Assembly: GCF_024746835.1 (NCBI RefSeq)
Contig: NZ_CP080531.1
Span: 5,352,001-5,416,000, forward strand
Length of the DNA: 64,000 bases
Direction of reading: 5' to 3'
Source: Mesorhizobium sp. AR02
GTDB taxonomy: Bacteria; Pseudomonadota; Alphaproteobacteria; Rhizobiales; Rhizobiaceae
Shown here: positions 27,720-36,124 of the stretch, one piece after another
Position numbering within the stretch: position 1 is the stretch's first letter
How the letters are laid out: each line of letters starts with the position of its first letter
Translations under genes and position numbers: made by a program
Notes under the pieces: generated by a model
What the model was told of the DNA's origin: nothing
The model's input: only the letters and a program-made list of their open reading frames with translations
Databases searched by the model: none

Positions 27720-27875
27720 CCAGAACTTGGGTTCCTCGCCCCCGCCAAAGGCGGGGGAGAGGTGTCCGCGAAGCGGACGGAGAGGGGGCCTTCGTAGGGC
27801 GCAGCCCCCTCTCCGTCTCGGCTTCGCCGAGCCACCTCTCCCCCACTTCGTGGGGGCGAGGAACCCGGGCTGGAC
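27720..27875. repeat. Dispersed palindromic intergenic repeat, family A
   Basis: A compound inverted repeat: the left part carries TTCCTCGCCCCCGCCAAAGG and the GGGGGAGAGGTG element, the right part the reverse, CACCTCTCCCCCACTTCGTG and GGGGCGAGGAAC, with an inner CTCGGCTTCGCCGAG hairpin. The same modules recur at 63684-63893, so this is a mobile or RIME/BIME-like family, not a gene. It sits between two minus-strand genes and would form strong RNA hairpins. Confidence 0.75.
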
Positions 27876-27901
27876 AGGGGCTTGGCTCTCGCCAGTCCCA
27901 G

Positions 27902-28651
27902 CTACTCGCCCTTGTCGCGAAACGCGGCTTCGCCTGCAGCCGACACTTCGGCCCATTTCTTGTCGGCCCCGGCTTCGTAATTGTCGTGCCAGTTCCACCA
28001 GCTGTAGAGCGGCGTCTGGGGATAGCCTTCGGGCGAGTCCTCCCAGATCTCCTGGCGGCCGAGTGGGGTGGCGTCGAGATAGCTCCAGACCGTGCCCATC
28101 GCTTCGTCGCCGCGGCTGTTGATGAAATAGGTGCGGAAGATGCGGTCGCCGTCATGGATGAAGACGTTGTGGCCGTGCCATTCGTCGACGCCGAAATCCT
28201 TGTCGAAGCTGTCGGTGATCGTATACCACGGTATCTCCCAGCCCATCCGCGTCTTCAGCCGCGCAATGTCGGCCTGTGGCGCACGCGAGGCGTAGGCAAG
28301 CGTGGTGTTGCGGGCGTTGAGATGGGCGAGGTGGCCGACCTGGTCGGCGCCGAGCGAGCAGCCGCGGCAGGCATGATCAGGCCAGCCATAGACGCCCGGC
28401 TCGAAGAAGGCGCGGTAGACGATCAGCTGGCGGCGGCCTTCGAACAGGTCGAGCAGGCTCGCCTTGCCGTTGGGGCCCTCGAACACATAGGCCTTGTCCA
28501 CTTCCATCCACGGCATGCGCCGGCGTTCGGCGGCGAGCGCGTCCTTGGCGCGCAGCGTCGCCTTCTCCTTCACCAGCATCTTTTCGCGCGCGGCGTCCCA
28601 ATCCTGCCTGGAAACGATCGGCGGGGTCTGCATCGTCATGTGCTTGGTCAT
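27902..28651 (-). CDS. DUF899 family thioredoxin-like protein
   Basis: A 249-residue protein from ATG 28651, with AAGGAG seven bases upstream. It has the DUF899 hallmarks: IVSRQDWDAAREKMLVKEKA near the start, LFEGRRQLIVYRAFFEPGVY, the cysteine pair CRGCSLGADQVGHLAHLNAR, the TTLAYASRAPQADI strand, and the C-terminal YPQTPLYSWWNWHDNY. The fold is thioredoxin-like, with CxxC where the redox pair would be. The biochemical role is unsettled. It is divergent from a TPR/HTH regulator and shares a repeated element with it. Confidence 0.88.
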   Translation of the reverse strand: MTKHMTMQTPPIVSRQDWDAAREKMLVKEKATLRAKDALAAERRRMPWMEVDKAYVFEGPNGKASLLDLFEGRRQLIVYRAFFEPGVYGWPDHACRGCSLGADQVGHLAHLNARNTTLAYASRAPQADIARLKTRMGWEIPWYTITDSFDKDFGVDEWHGHNVFIHDGDRIFRTYFINSRGDEAMGTVWSYLDATPLGRQEIWEDSPEGYPQTPLYSWWNWHDNYEAGADKKWAEVSAAGEAAFRDKGE

Positions 28652-28724
28652 TGGTCTTCTCCTTTGCCAGTGGTGCGGCCTGTTGTTGCCTGGGGATCCA
28701 GGCTAGGGCGATAAGGCGGGGCGG

Positions 28725-28754
28725 GGTGAGTTACATCTGCGACGGGATTTGAAT
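28725..28754. promoter_or_regulatory. Direct-repeat element, copy 1
   Basis: The element GAGTTACATCTGCGACGGGA plus TTTGAAT recurs at 28954-28985. It lies 74 bp upstream of the DUF899 start in the divergent region. Its centre has partial dyad symmetry of the form GTnAC-N4-nnnAC. Confidence 0.4.
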
Positions 28755-28953
28755 CATCCGGCCCGGCGCAGCATGAGTGGCGGGGCCGTGCGGTGTGTTC
28801 GAGATCTTCGGTTGCAGGCATTTTCAACTACCTCTAATGAGATGCTTAATATGAATACCTGAGATGCTCAGGCTAACCAGTGCCGGAATTGGCGTCAATC
28901 GTGCGGCTTGCTGACCGGCGGTGGTGATTTAAGTTAGGGCGGTGTGCCGCTGG

Positions 28954-28985
28954 GGTGGGAGTTACAAGTGTGACGGGATTTGAAT
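28954..28985. promoter_or_regulatory. Direct-repeat element, copy 2
   Basis: The second copy (GAGTTACAAGTGTGACGGGA plus TTTGAAT) runs into the ATG of the TPR/HTH gene. GTTACAAGTGTGAC matches its reverse complement at 10 of 14 positions. Repetition in the shared regulatory region suggests an autoregulatory site; alternatively the gene's 5' end was duplicated. Confidence 0.4.
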
Positions 28986-30204
28986 GGACTCGCTGATCAC
29001 CGCGGCAGCGCTCGCGCTGGCGGCGGGCGATCCGCTCGGCGCGCTCGACCGCGTCGCCCTGCGCGAGGATGCGCCGGCGCTGGCGCTGCGCGGCATCGCC
29101 ATGGCGCAGCTCGGCGATTTCGATCGCGCCAAGCTTTTGTTGCGGCGGGCCGCGCGCGCCTTCAGCCCGAAAGAGGCCGTCGCGCGCGCCAGATGCGTCG
29201 TTGCCGAGGCCGAGATCGCGCTGGTCTCGCGTGATCTGGGCTGGCCGGCCAAGGCGCTCGACGCGGCGCGCACGACGCTGGAAAAGCATGGTGACCGGCT
29301 GAACGCGGCGCATGCCGGCCACCTCAAGGTGCGGCGCCTGCTGCTGATCGGCCGGCTCGACGAGGCCGAGCATGTGCTGGCCGGGCTCGACCCGACGCCG
29401 TTGCCGCCGGCCGCGCGGGCCGCGCATGAGCTTGCCGTCGCCGGCATCGCCATGCGGCGGCTGCGGACCCGACCGGCGCGTGCGGCGCTGGAATGGGCAC
29501 GCCATGCCGCCCGCCAGGCCGGCATTCCCGGCCTGATGGCGGAGGTCGACAGCGCATCGCTGGCATTGGAAACACCCGCGGCGCGGCTGATCACGCAAGG
29601 CACGGAGCGGCCGCTGCTGCTCGAAGAGGTCGAGGCGCTGCAGGCATCGCCGGCGCTGGTCGTCGATGCGTTTCGCTATGCCGTACGCGCCGGGGACAAA
29701 ACGGTCTCGCTGGCGAGCCGGCCGGTGCTGTTTTCGCTGGCGCGTGCGCTTGCCGAAGCGTGGCCCGGCGATGTGTCGCGCGAGGAGCTGGTGGCGCGGG
29801 CCTTTGGCGGCAAGCATGCCGATGAATCGCATCGCGCGCGGCTGCGCGTCGAGATCGGCCGGCTGCGGGCCGAGCTTGGCGCGCTGGCCGATATCAGCGC
29901 CACCAAGCGCGGTTTCACGCTGGCGCCGCGCCAGGCGCGCGCGGTGATGGTGCTGGCGCGGCCGATCGAGGAGCGGCACGCAGCCGTACTGGCCTTGCTG
30001 GCCGACGGCGAGGCCTGGTCGAGCTCGGCCCTGGCGCTGGCGCTCGCAACCGGCCAGCGCAGCGTGCAGCGGGCGCTCGAGCCGCTTGCCGAGGCCGGCA
30101 AGGTGCAGTCTTTCGGCCACGGCCGGGCGCGCCGCTGGATGACGCCGCCGGTGGCCGGATTCACGACCACCTTGTTACTCCCGGCACCGCTCCCGAATGG
30201 TTAG
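28984..30204 (+). CDS. TPR-like protein with C-terminal winged-helix domains (putative regulator)
   Basis: A 406-residue protein. Residues 1-200 are alanine-rich paired helices of TPR character (ALALRGIAMAQLGDFDRAKLLLRRAARAF). Residues 225-310 resemble an OmpR/SARP-like winged helix (VSLASRPVLFSLARALAEAW, DESHRARLRVEIGRLRAELG, ISATKRGFTLAPR). Residues 320-390 look like a second winged helix (VLALLADGEAWSSSALALAL, RSVQRALEPLAEAGKVQSFG). I infer a transcription factor. It is divergent from the DUF899 gene and followed 37 bp later by a beta-propeller gene in the same direction. No known family name can be given with confidence. Confidence 0.75.
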   Translation: MDSLITAAALALAAGDPLGALDRVALREDAPALALRGIAMAQLGDFDRAKLLLRRAARAFSPKEAVARARCVVAEAEIALVSRDLGWPAKALDAARTTLEKHGDRLNAAHAGHLKVRRLLLIGRLDEAEHVLAGLDPTPLPPAARAAHELAVAGIAMRRLRTRPARAALEWARHAARQAGIPGLMAEVDSASLALETPAARLITQGTERPLLLEEVEALQASPALVVDAFRYAVRAGDKTVSLASRPVLFSLARALAEAWPGDVSREELVARAFGGKHADESHRARLRVEIGRLRAELGALADISATKRGFTLAPRQARAVMVLARPIEERHAAVLALLADGEAWSSSALALALATGQRSVQRALEPLAEAGKVQSFGHGRARRWMTPPVAGFTTTLLLPAPLPNG

Positions 30205-30241
30205 GAATAGATCATTCGATCATCTTGGCGAGGACAAACAC

Positions 30242-30874
30242 ATGAAACATTCACCGGCCGAAATCCTGCGCGAATACGGACCCTTTCCGGGTGTGGAGCG
30301 GATCCATGGGGTGAGCTTCGACGGCGAGAACGTCTGGTTTGCCTCGGGCGACAGACTGAATGCTTTCGATCCTCAGAGCGGGCAGAAGCTGCGTTCGATC
30401 GATGTCGCTGCGCATGCCGGTACCGCCTTTGATGGCCGGCATTTCTTCCAGCTCGCCAATGATCGCATCCAGAAGATCGATCCCGATACCGGCGCGGTGC
30501 TCTCCACCATCCCGGCGCCCGGCGGCGGCCGCGACTCCGGGCTGACCTGGGCCGAAGGCACGCTCTGGGTGGGGCAGTACCGAGAGCGCAAGATCCACCA
30601 GATCGATCCCGAGACCGGAAAAATCCTGCGCACCATCGAATCCAGCCGCTTCGTCACCGGGGTGACCTGGGTGGATGGCGAGCTGTGGCACGCCACCTGG
30701 GAAGGCGACGAGAGCGATCTGCGCCGCGTCGACCCGAAAACCGGCAAGCTCTTGGAGCGGCTCGACATGCCGGCCGGCATGAGCATCTCGGGACTGGAAT
30801 CCGATGGCGGCGACCGCCTCTATTGCGGCAGCACATCCACCGCGGTGGTGAGGGCGGTGCGCCGGCCAAAATGA
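30242..30874 (+). CDS. Beta-propeller protein, glutamine cyclotransferase-like
   Basis: A 210-residue protein starting at ATG 30242, after a GAGGAC site. At least four blades are visible, each with a motif like (V/L)TWxxGxLW followed by KIxxIDPxTGxxL (for example LTWAEGTLWVGQYRERKIHQ, VTWVDGELWHATWEGDES). This matches the glutamine cyclotransferase/Vgb-like family, but no signal peptide is present and the catalytic glutamate typical of QC enzymes cannot be placed, so enzymatic activity is unproven. It is probably co-transcribed with the upstream regulator. Confidence 0.75.
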   Translation: MKHSPAEILREYGPFPGVERIHGVSFDGENVWFASGDRLNAFDPQSGQKLRSIDVAAHAGTAFDGRHFFQLANDRIQKIDPDTGAVLSTIPAPGGGRDSGLTWAEGTLWVGQYRERKIHQIDPETGKILRTIESSRFVTGVTWVDGELWHATWEGDESDLRRVDPKTGKLLERLDMPAGMSISGLESDGGDRLYCGSTSTAVVRAVRRPK

Positions 30875-31017
30875 GCCGGTTCCTCTGACGAAGACATCAG
30901 GGGCTGCAGGTCGAGCCTTGCGAATTTGTCCGCCGGCGACTGGTCGTCGCCGCAGTGCATGCCTAGATAGGCTGCGTTGGGCGACCGCCCGGACATCTCT
31001 TCGCAAAGGACCCGACC

Positions 31018-31848
31018 ATGCCCGAACAGATCACGCTGAACGATGGCGCCACCATTCCCCAGCTTGGCCTTGGCGTGTGGCAGGTCGATCATGGCATCAC
31101 GGCTGATGTGGTGGGCTGGGCGATCAAGGCCGGCTACCGGCTGATCGACACCGCCGAAGGCTACCAGAACGAGGAGGGCGTCGGCGAAGCGATCCGCGCT
31201 TCCGATGTGGCGAGAAGCGAGCTGTTCATCACCTCGAAGCTGCGCAATGGCGCGCACCAGCGTGACGCGGCTCTGCGCGCTTTCGACGAGACGATGGAAA
31301 AACTCGGCGTCGAGCAGATCGACCTGTTCCTGATCCACTGGCCGGTGCCCAGCCGGGACAAATATGTCGAGGCCTGGAAGACCCTTGTCGAACTGAAGCA
31401 GGCTGGCCGCATCAAGTCGATCGGCGTTTCGAATTTCAACCAGGACCATCTGGAGCGGATCATCGGCGAGACCGGCGCGGTCCCCGTGGTCAACCAGATC
31501 GAGCTGCATCCCCGCTTCCAGCAGCGCGACCTCAGGCATTTCCATGCCCGGTACGGCATCCACGCCGAAAGCTGGAGCCCGCTGGGCAGCGGCAGACTGC
31601 TGAGCGACCCGACCATAGCTGGCATCGCTGGGAAGCACGGCAAGTCCGCCGCACAAACTATCATCCGCTGGCATCTTCAGGAGGGCTTGATCGTCATCCC
31701 GAAGTCGGTCCGCCAGGACCGCATCGCCGCCAATTTCGACGTCTTCGACTTCGAACTGGACGCGCAGGACCTGGAGACGATCGCGGGCATGGATTCGGCC
31801 GATGGCCGCGACGGACCGAACCCGGCTACGGCGTCGTTTTTGTTTTAA
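31018..31848 (+). CDS. Aldo/keto reductase (2,5-diketo-D-gluconate reductase-like)
   Basis: A 276-residue NADPH-dependent (alpha/beta)8 barrel of the AKR family. The catalytic tetrad is intact: D44 and Y49 (LIDTAEGYQNE), K74 (ITSKLRN) and H107 (LFLIHWPVP). The signature IKSIGVSNFNQDHLERI and the coenzyme-binding VIPKSVRQDRIAANFDVFDF are present. Length and motifs place it among the AKR5-type reductases that act on diketogluconate or methylglyoxal. It appears monocistronic and ends before a strong palindrome. Confidence 0.92.
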   Translation: MPEQITLNDGATIPQLGLGVWQVDHGITADVVGWAIKAGYRLIDTAEGYQNEEGVGEAIRASDVARSELFITSKLRNGAHQRDAALRAFDETMEKLGVEQIDLFLIHWPVPSRDKYVEAWKTLVELKQAGRIKSIGVSNFNQDHLERIIGETGAVPVVNQIELHPRFQQRDLRHFHARYGIHAESWSPLGSGRLLSDPTIAGIAGKHGKSAAQTIIRWHLQEGLIVIPKSVRQDRIAANFDVFDFELDAQDLETIAGMDSADGRDGPNPATASFLF

Positions 31849-31858
31849 AGGAGCCGGC

Positions 31859-31917
31859 GGCGAAGCTGCCGATCTCCCCTCGTGGGGTTGAGGAGTGGGG
31901 AGATTGGCAGCTTCGCC
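31859..31917. terminator. 21-bp inverted repeat between convergent genes
   Basis: The left arm begins GGCGAAGCTGCCGATCTCCC and the right arm ends GGCAGCTTCGCC; the arms pair at 20 of 21 positions around a 17-base loop. It separates the aldo/keto reductase gene from the convergent gene at 31929 and could terminate both. One arm is similar to bases next to 7410, so it is also a dispersed repeat. Confidence 0.65.
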
Positions 31918-31928
31918 CTTGGCGCCTG

Positions 31929-32237
31929 CTAAATCCCCGACCCATCGAGCTGCTGCGCGTCGTCGCCGTCCCAAGGCGCCGGCATCGAGCCGCCGCGGCT
32001 GAGGTTGGCCGAGGGCAGGGGCATCCAGCACTTCAGTTCTGGGTCGGCGTATTCGACGACGCGCCCCGGCGAGGAGTCCGACGCGCGCCAGCCTTCGCCA
32101 GCGAACTGGTCGGCGCGCGACCAGTAGGCAAGGTCGACTTCCGCCGGCCCTTGTTCGGAGGGACGGACCGTGACCAGGATCCGGCTGCCGTCCTTGGGCG
32201 CCGTCGACATGTGGCGCCACCGTTCGGGCTCGTCCAT
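31929..32237 (-). CDS. Small tryptophan-rich protein of unknown function
   Basis: A 102-residue protein starting at ATG 32237 with AGGAGGAAATTGCG upstream. It opens MDEPERWRHMSTAPKDGSRI and continues with a strand-rich, aromatic sequence (VDLAYWSRADQFAGEGWRAS, LKCWMPLP). The W-xPMxTAPKDG pattern is shared with small phage and plasmid-type DUF551-like proteins in alphaproteobacteria. No catalytic motif or membrane segment is visible. Function unknown. Confidence 0.65.
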   Translation of the reverse strand: MDEPERWRHMSTAPKDGSRILVTVRPSEQGPAEVDLAYWSRADQFAGEGWRASDSSPGRVVEYADPELKCWMPLPSANLSRGGSMPAPWDGDDAQQLDGSGI

Positions 32238-32436
32238 CGCAATTTCCTCCTGCCTGGGTGCGGGGTGAAGTGTCGCCTCGCCATCAGGGGCGGTCAACCC
32301 AAACTTTGCGCAATCCGTCCTGTTTCGACTGGCAGCCAAACGCCTCAGCCGGCCTTGGAATGATTGAAATGTCGGATACCATCGGTTGCTTTCGTCCTTG
32401 CTCTGGCGATGTTCGCCAGGACAAGGAGAGCCATTC

Positions 32437-33117
32437 ATGAGTGACAAGGTCGAGCCGATGCCGGCTGCGGGCGAAATGAAACTGTTCTTCAGCCGCAATC
32501 CCAATCCGCGCCTGGCGGTCGCGGTGGCGCGTCATCTCAAGGCCGAGTTGACTTTCGAATTCGCGTCACCGTTCGCGCCGGGGCAAGCGGAGCGATTCCG
32601 GCCGCTCAATCCCAACCTTTCCCTCCCCATACTGGCGTGGCCGGGCGGCAGTCTTTGGGAAGCGGACGCCATAGCCTGCCGGCTGTCGCGCGACGTCGGA
32701 TCGGATTTCTGGCGCGCCGGTGATGATGAGCCCGAGATGATCCGCTGGCTGAGCTGGGGCAAGGAGAATTTTGCGCGGGCCTGCGACATGGTGCATTTCG
32801 AGCGTGGCACCAAGCAACGCTATCACTTGGGCCCAATCGATCATCTTCTGGTCGAGGAGGGGCTGAGGCTCTTTCACACGACGGCGGCGATCCTGGAGGC
32901 AGCGCTTGGCACCCGGCAATGGCTGCTGGGAGATCGGGTCTCCTATGCCGATTTCCGCATGGCGACCTTCCTGCCCTTCAACGAAGTCGCCGGCCTGCCG
33001 CTCGGCGACTATCCCGTGCTCATCAGCTGGTATCGCCGGCTCGAAGCCATCGATGCCTGGCGCGACCCTTTCGAGGGGCTGGATGCGCCGCATTTGCCGC
33101 CGGTGAAATCCACCTGA
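32437..33117 (+). CDS. Glutathione S-transferase family protein
   Basis: A 226-residue protein starting at ATG 32437 after AAGGAGAG. The N-terminal thioredoxin-like domain (MKLFFSRNPNPRLAVAVARH, NPNLSLPILAWPGGSLWEADAI with the conserved cis-proline and glutathione-binding E/A) is followed by an all-helical domain (WLLGDRVSYADFRMATFLPF, matching the GST N-capping box). Substrate unknown. It converges on the broken caspase gene. Confidence 0.85.
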   Translation: MSDKVEPMPAAGEMKLFFSRNPNPRLAVAVARHLKAELTFEFASPFAPGQAERFRPLNPNLSLPILAWPGGSLWEADAIACRLSRDVGSDFWRAGDDEPEMIRWLSWGKENFARACDMVHFERGTKQRYHLGPIDHLLVEEGLRLFHTTAAILEAALGTRQWLLGDRVSYADFRMATFLPFNEVAGLPLGDYPVLISWYRRLEAIDAWRDPFEGLDAPHLPPVKST

Positions 33118-33171
33118 GGCGCGGCGCGAAGAAGCGTGCTCCGCCAGTGACACAACGCGGTCGATTTGGGC

Positions 33172-35747
33172 CTATTTCGCCTGCGCCAACTGCTGTTCCA
33201 CCAGGCCGAGTTCCTTCGCGTAGAAACCCTCGAAGCCTGAGGAATAATGCTGCTCACGAAAGATGTCGCGGGCGGCGATGAAGGCGTCGCGGGCGGCCAG
33301 CAGGCTGGCCTTGTCGCGGGTTCTGGTGCCGATGGCGAGCAGGATCTCGCCACGCACCGAATGGGTCTTGCCCCAGATGACCGGCGATTTTTCGCGCGTC
33401 AGTTCGGTGAGCGCCAGGTCCATCTGCGCCAGCGCCTTGCGGTAGAGCGGCACGCTGTTTTCGGCGTCACCCATGAAGCGGTAGGCGCGCCCGATATTGT
33501 AGGTGATGGTCGCCCAGGTGAAGGGATCCTGCTTGCGGGTGATCACCTCATGCGCCTGATCGAAAGCTGCGAGTGCTCCTGTGAAACAGTCGGGGCACTT
33601 ACCACGCTGACCGAGCGCCAGCAGCACTGCGCCGAGATTGCTCTGCGTGTTGGCCCAGTCGACCGGCTGGGTTTGGCGGGTGCGCACCTCCAGTACATCC
33701 TGGAAGGCGGCCCGCGATGCCTCCAGTTTCTCCGTGCCGTCCTCGATCTCGCCAAGCTTCTGCAAGGCGACCGCGAGGTTGGCCAGCGCCATCGCCCATT
33801 GTACCATTGTACCGGCACCTTGTCTCGGGTCCAGACAGTCAGCGCGCCATGAAAGGCATCGATCGCGGCGGCGTAGTTCTTCCTCGCATCGCCCGCATCG
33901 CCAAGCGCCGTGAACTCGTTGCCGATGTTGTTTTGCAGCCCTGCCCATTCGTCGGGGCTGGTCTTCTTCGTGTAGACCTTTGTTGCCTGGCGGAAGGCGT
34001 CCATCGCCTTGGCGTAATAGGCCGTGCCGCCGGCGCGCTGGCCCATCAGATCGTAGGCGTTGCCGAGATTGATCAGCACGGTTGCCCATTGTTGCGGCGC
34101 ACGCTTGCGGGTGAACACTTTCAGTGCGTCCTCATAGACGCCGATCGCCTGCTCGATGCGCGCCGTGCCGTTCTCGCGTTCGGCCAGCGCTGTCAGCGTT
34201 ATGCCTTCGTTGATGGCGACGCCGGCCGGACCACCGAAAACGGTGACGCCGGGGAGAAGCTTTGCCGCTTCGTAGACGTCGACCGCCTGCGAAAGGGCCG
34301 CGTTCTCGCCCTTGATCATCCCCTGGTCGGTCAGCGCGTCGGCCTCGAAGATCTTGTAGAGGAAGGCTGCCTTCGGGTCCCAGCGCTCGGCTTGCCGGAA
34401 GGCGTCTTCATAACGCTGTGCGGCTGTGCGGTAGTCGAAGTTCAGGATTGCCGTCCTGGCATGGTCGGCAAAGGTGTCGGCCAGCTCCAGCCGCCTTTGC
34501 TTGATGTTCGCTTCGGCCTCGTCGAGCTCCTTGCTGATCTCCTCGGCACGGGCGCTGGCCTTGGCGCGGAAGGTGAGCGCCAGATTGATCGCGCCCTCGG
34601 ATTGCGCACGGTCGGCAAGGCCGGAAAGACGAATCAATTCCGGGTCCTGCCGGGTTTCGGTGTCGTGCTGGGCGAGGATTTCGCGCAGCTTCTGCGCTCC
34701 CGCCGCGAGCTGCACCCGCAACTCGCCGGGTCCGCGCGATGTGTCGACCTGCAGGGCGCCAAGCATGCCGTAGAGCTGGTCCAGCGGCACCTCGTTCTGC
34801 GCCGCCACGGTCTCGACCATCGAGCGCTGCTCGGCGGGCGTGGCGGCGATGGTCAGCAAGAGCTTGCGCCGCGCCGAACGGATAGAGGCCTCATCGCTGC
34901 CGGTCTCTTCCGGTGCCTGGCCGAAATAGAGCAGGCGCCGCAGGCTGGCATTGGTCCATGGCAGCTGCCGGCCCGCGGTGTTCACATAGACCTCCTCGGC
35001 AACCATGGTCATGACATCGCCAAAGGCGAAGCCGCCGGCCGCGAAATGTTTCAAAAGGGCCGCGGCATAGGGACTGTTGCCACCGGGCTCGCCGTCCAGC
35101 GCCGCGCGTCCAGGCTCGGCGGCAAAGCCGATGACCTCGCCCAGGCTTTGCGGCGCATCGGCGGCATCGGCCAGGGGTGCGGCACCTCGGGCAAGATCGA
35201 GCCCGGCGGCGGCGACCGGTACCGGGCCGGATCGGGCGGTCAGCGTCGCGTCAGGCGGAAACGGATTCGACCGGCAGGCATCGAGCAGCACGATCGCCAC
35301 CGGCACGCTGGCCTTGAGCTCAGCCAGCAGAGCGGAGACCGGCACCAGCCGGTTCGCCGGATCGGCAAGCGAGGAAGCGTCGGCGTCGACCGGCACCAGA
35401 TAATCCTCGCCGCCGGCCTCGATGCCGTGACCGGAATAATAGAGCAGGGCGACGTCGGCGCCGGCCGCGTCCTCGACGAAATGCTTGAGGCCGCGCGCCA
35501 GGCGAGGCCCGTCGCCATCGGGAATGGAGCTGACCTCGAAGCCGAGGCTGGTCAAAAGCTGGGCGACGGCGCGCGCGTCATTGGCCGGGTTGGGAAGCGC
35601 GGGCAGGGAACGGTATTGGGATTCACCGATGACCAATGCTACGCCGCGCAACGGCCTGGCGGCGTCGGCCCGCGCCGGCCATGCCAGCACCGCCTGCAGT
35701 GCCAGCAGCAATGCAGCACAAAGAGCAAAGCGACACCAACCCGCCAT
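33172..35747 (-). pseudogene. Caspase family (peptidase C14)/TPR protein, frameshifted by an 8-bp duplication
   Basis: The 5' part starts at ATG 35747 (MAGWCRFALCAALLLALQAV, signal peptide to ARADA). It has a caspase-like domain with H107 (YYSGHGIEAGGEDYLVPVDA) and C158 (VLLDACRSNPFPP), then TPR-type repeats (LINLGNAYDLMGQ, LQNNIGNEFTALGD). Near residue 645 the frame shifts: after VPVQW it runs to a stop at 33543, while the natural continuation (AMALANLAVALQKLGEIEDG to QQLAQAK) is in the next frame, ending at 33172. The cause is a tandem repeat of eight bases at 33796-33811. Removing one copy restores a single frame of 855 residues. The truncated protein would keep the whole peptidase domain, so it may still be active. 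Alternatively the repeat is a phase-variable switch or a sequencing error. Confidence 0.85.
33796..33811. repeat. 8-bp tandem duplication causing the frameshift
   Basis: Two adjacent copies of CCATTGTA (plus strand). On the coding strand TGG-TAC-AAT-GGG replaces TGG-GCG; deleting either copy rejoins VPVQW to AMALANL in frame. The corrected gene length (2568 bases) is exactly divisible by three. Confidence 0.9.
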
Positions 35748-36124
35748 GCACAACCCCGATAGGCCCAACCCATGCTAACCGGCATAAAGTGGCGGCTCAA
35801 TGACGAATGGAGGTTTGCCGACTGGCGGAGAAACTGACGACCGGCGCATACACAAAAGAAACTTGAAGACGCCGGTCGCCGTTGGGGCGTTGGGGTGCAT
35901 CTCGTTGGGGCGCGATGCAAGGTCAGGCTAAGCGGATGGCCGGCATCTGCAATCGCAACGCCGGCCTATGGTGAACAGGTGGTTACTATCCACAGGCGTC
36001 GGCTGGCGGAGGTCGCTCTTGCCGGCCCGTCCCTCACAACTGTGCGCAACAGCTGCCGGCCGGCCATCGGTGCTCGACGGGCAGCACCTGGGTTGCTAAG
36101 CCCCATGCCGCGCAGGAGACCTTT
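35748..36124. other. Divergent intergenic region
   Basis: This is the 377-bp space between the caspase-type gene (minus) and the ATPase gene (plus). I find no gene, RNA or strong repeat. It must contain both promoters. AGGAGA at 36114-36119 is the ribosome site for the TTG start at 36125. Confidence 0.4.

Noticed and set aside
27720..27875. Possible CRISPR-like or attachment-site repeat
   Set aside because: The repeats are inverted, not regularly spaced direct repeats, and recur as an intergenic family elsewhere in the window.
33543..35768. Reading the caspase gene as an intact 741-residue protein from the TTG at 35768
   Set aside because: The C-terminal ~90 residues after VPVQW are non-homologous, arginine-rich frame-shifted sequence, and the 8-bp duplication explains the shift. 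The ATG at 35747 also gives a better signal peptide.
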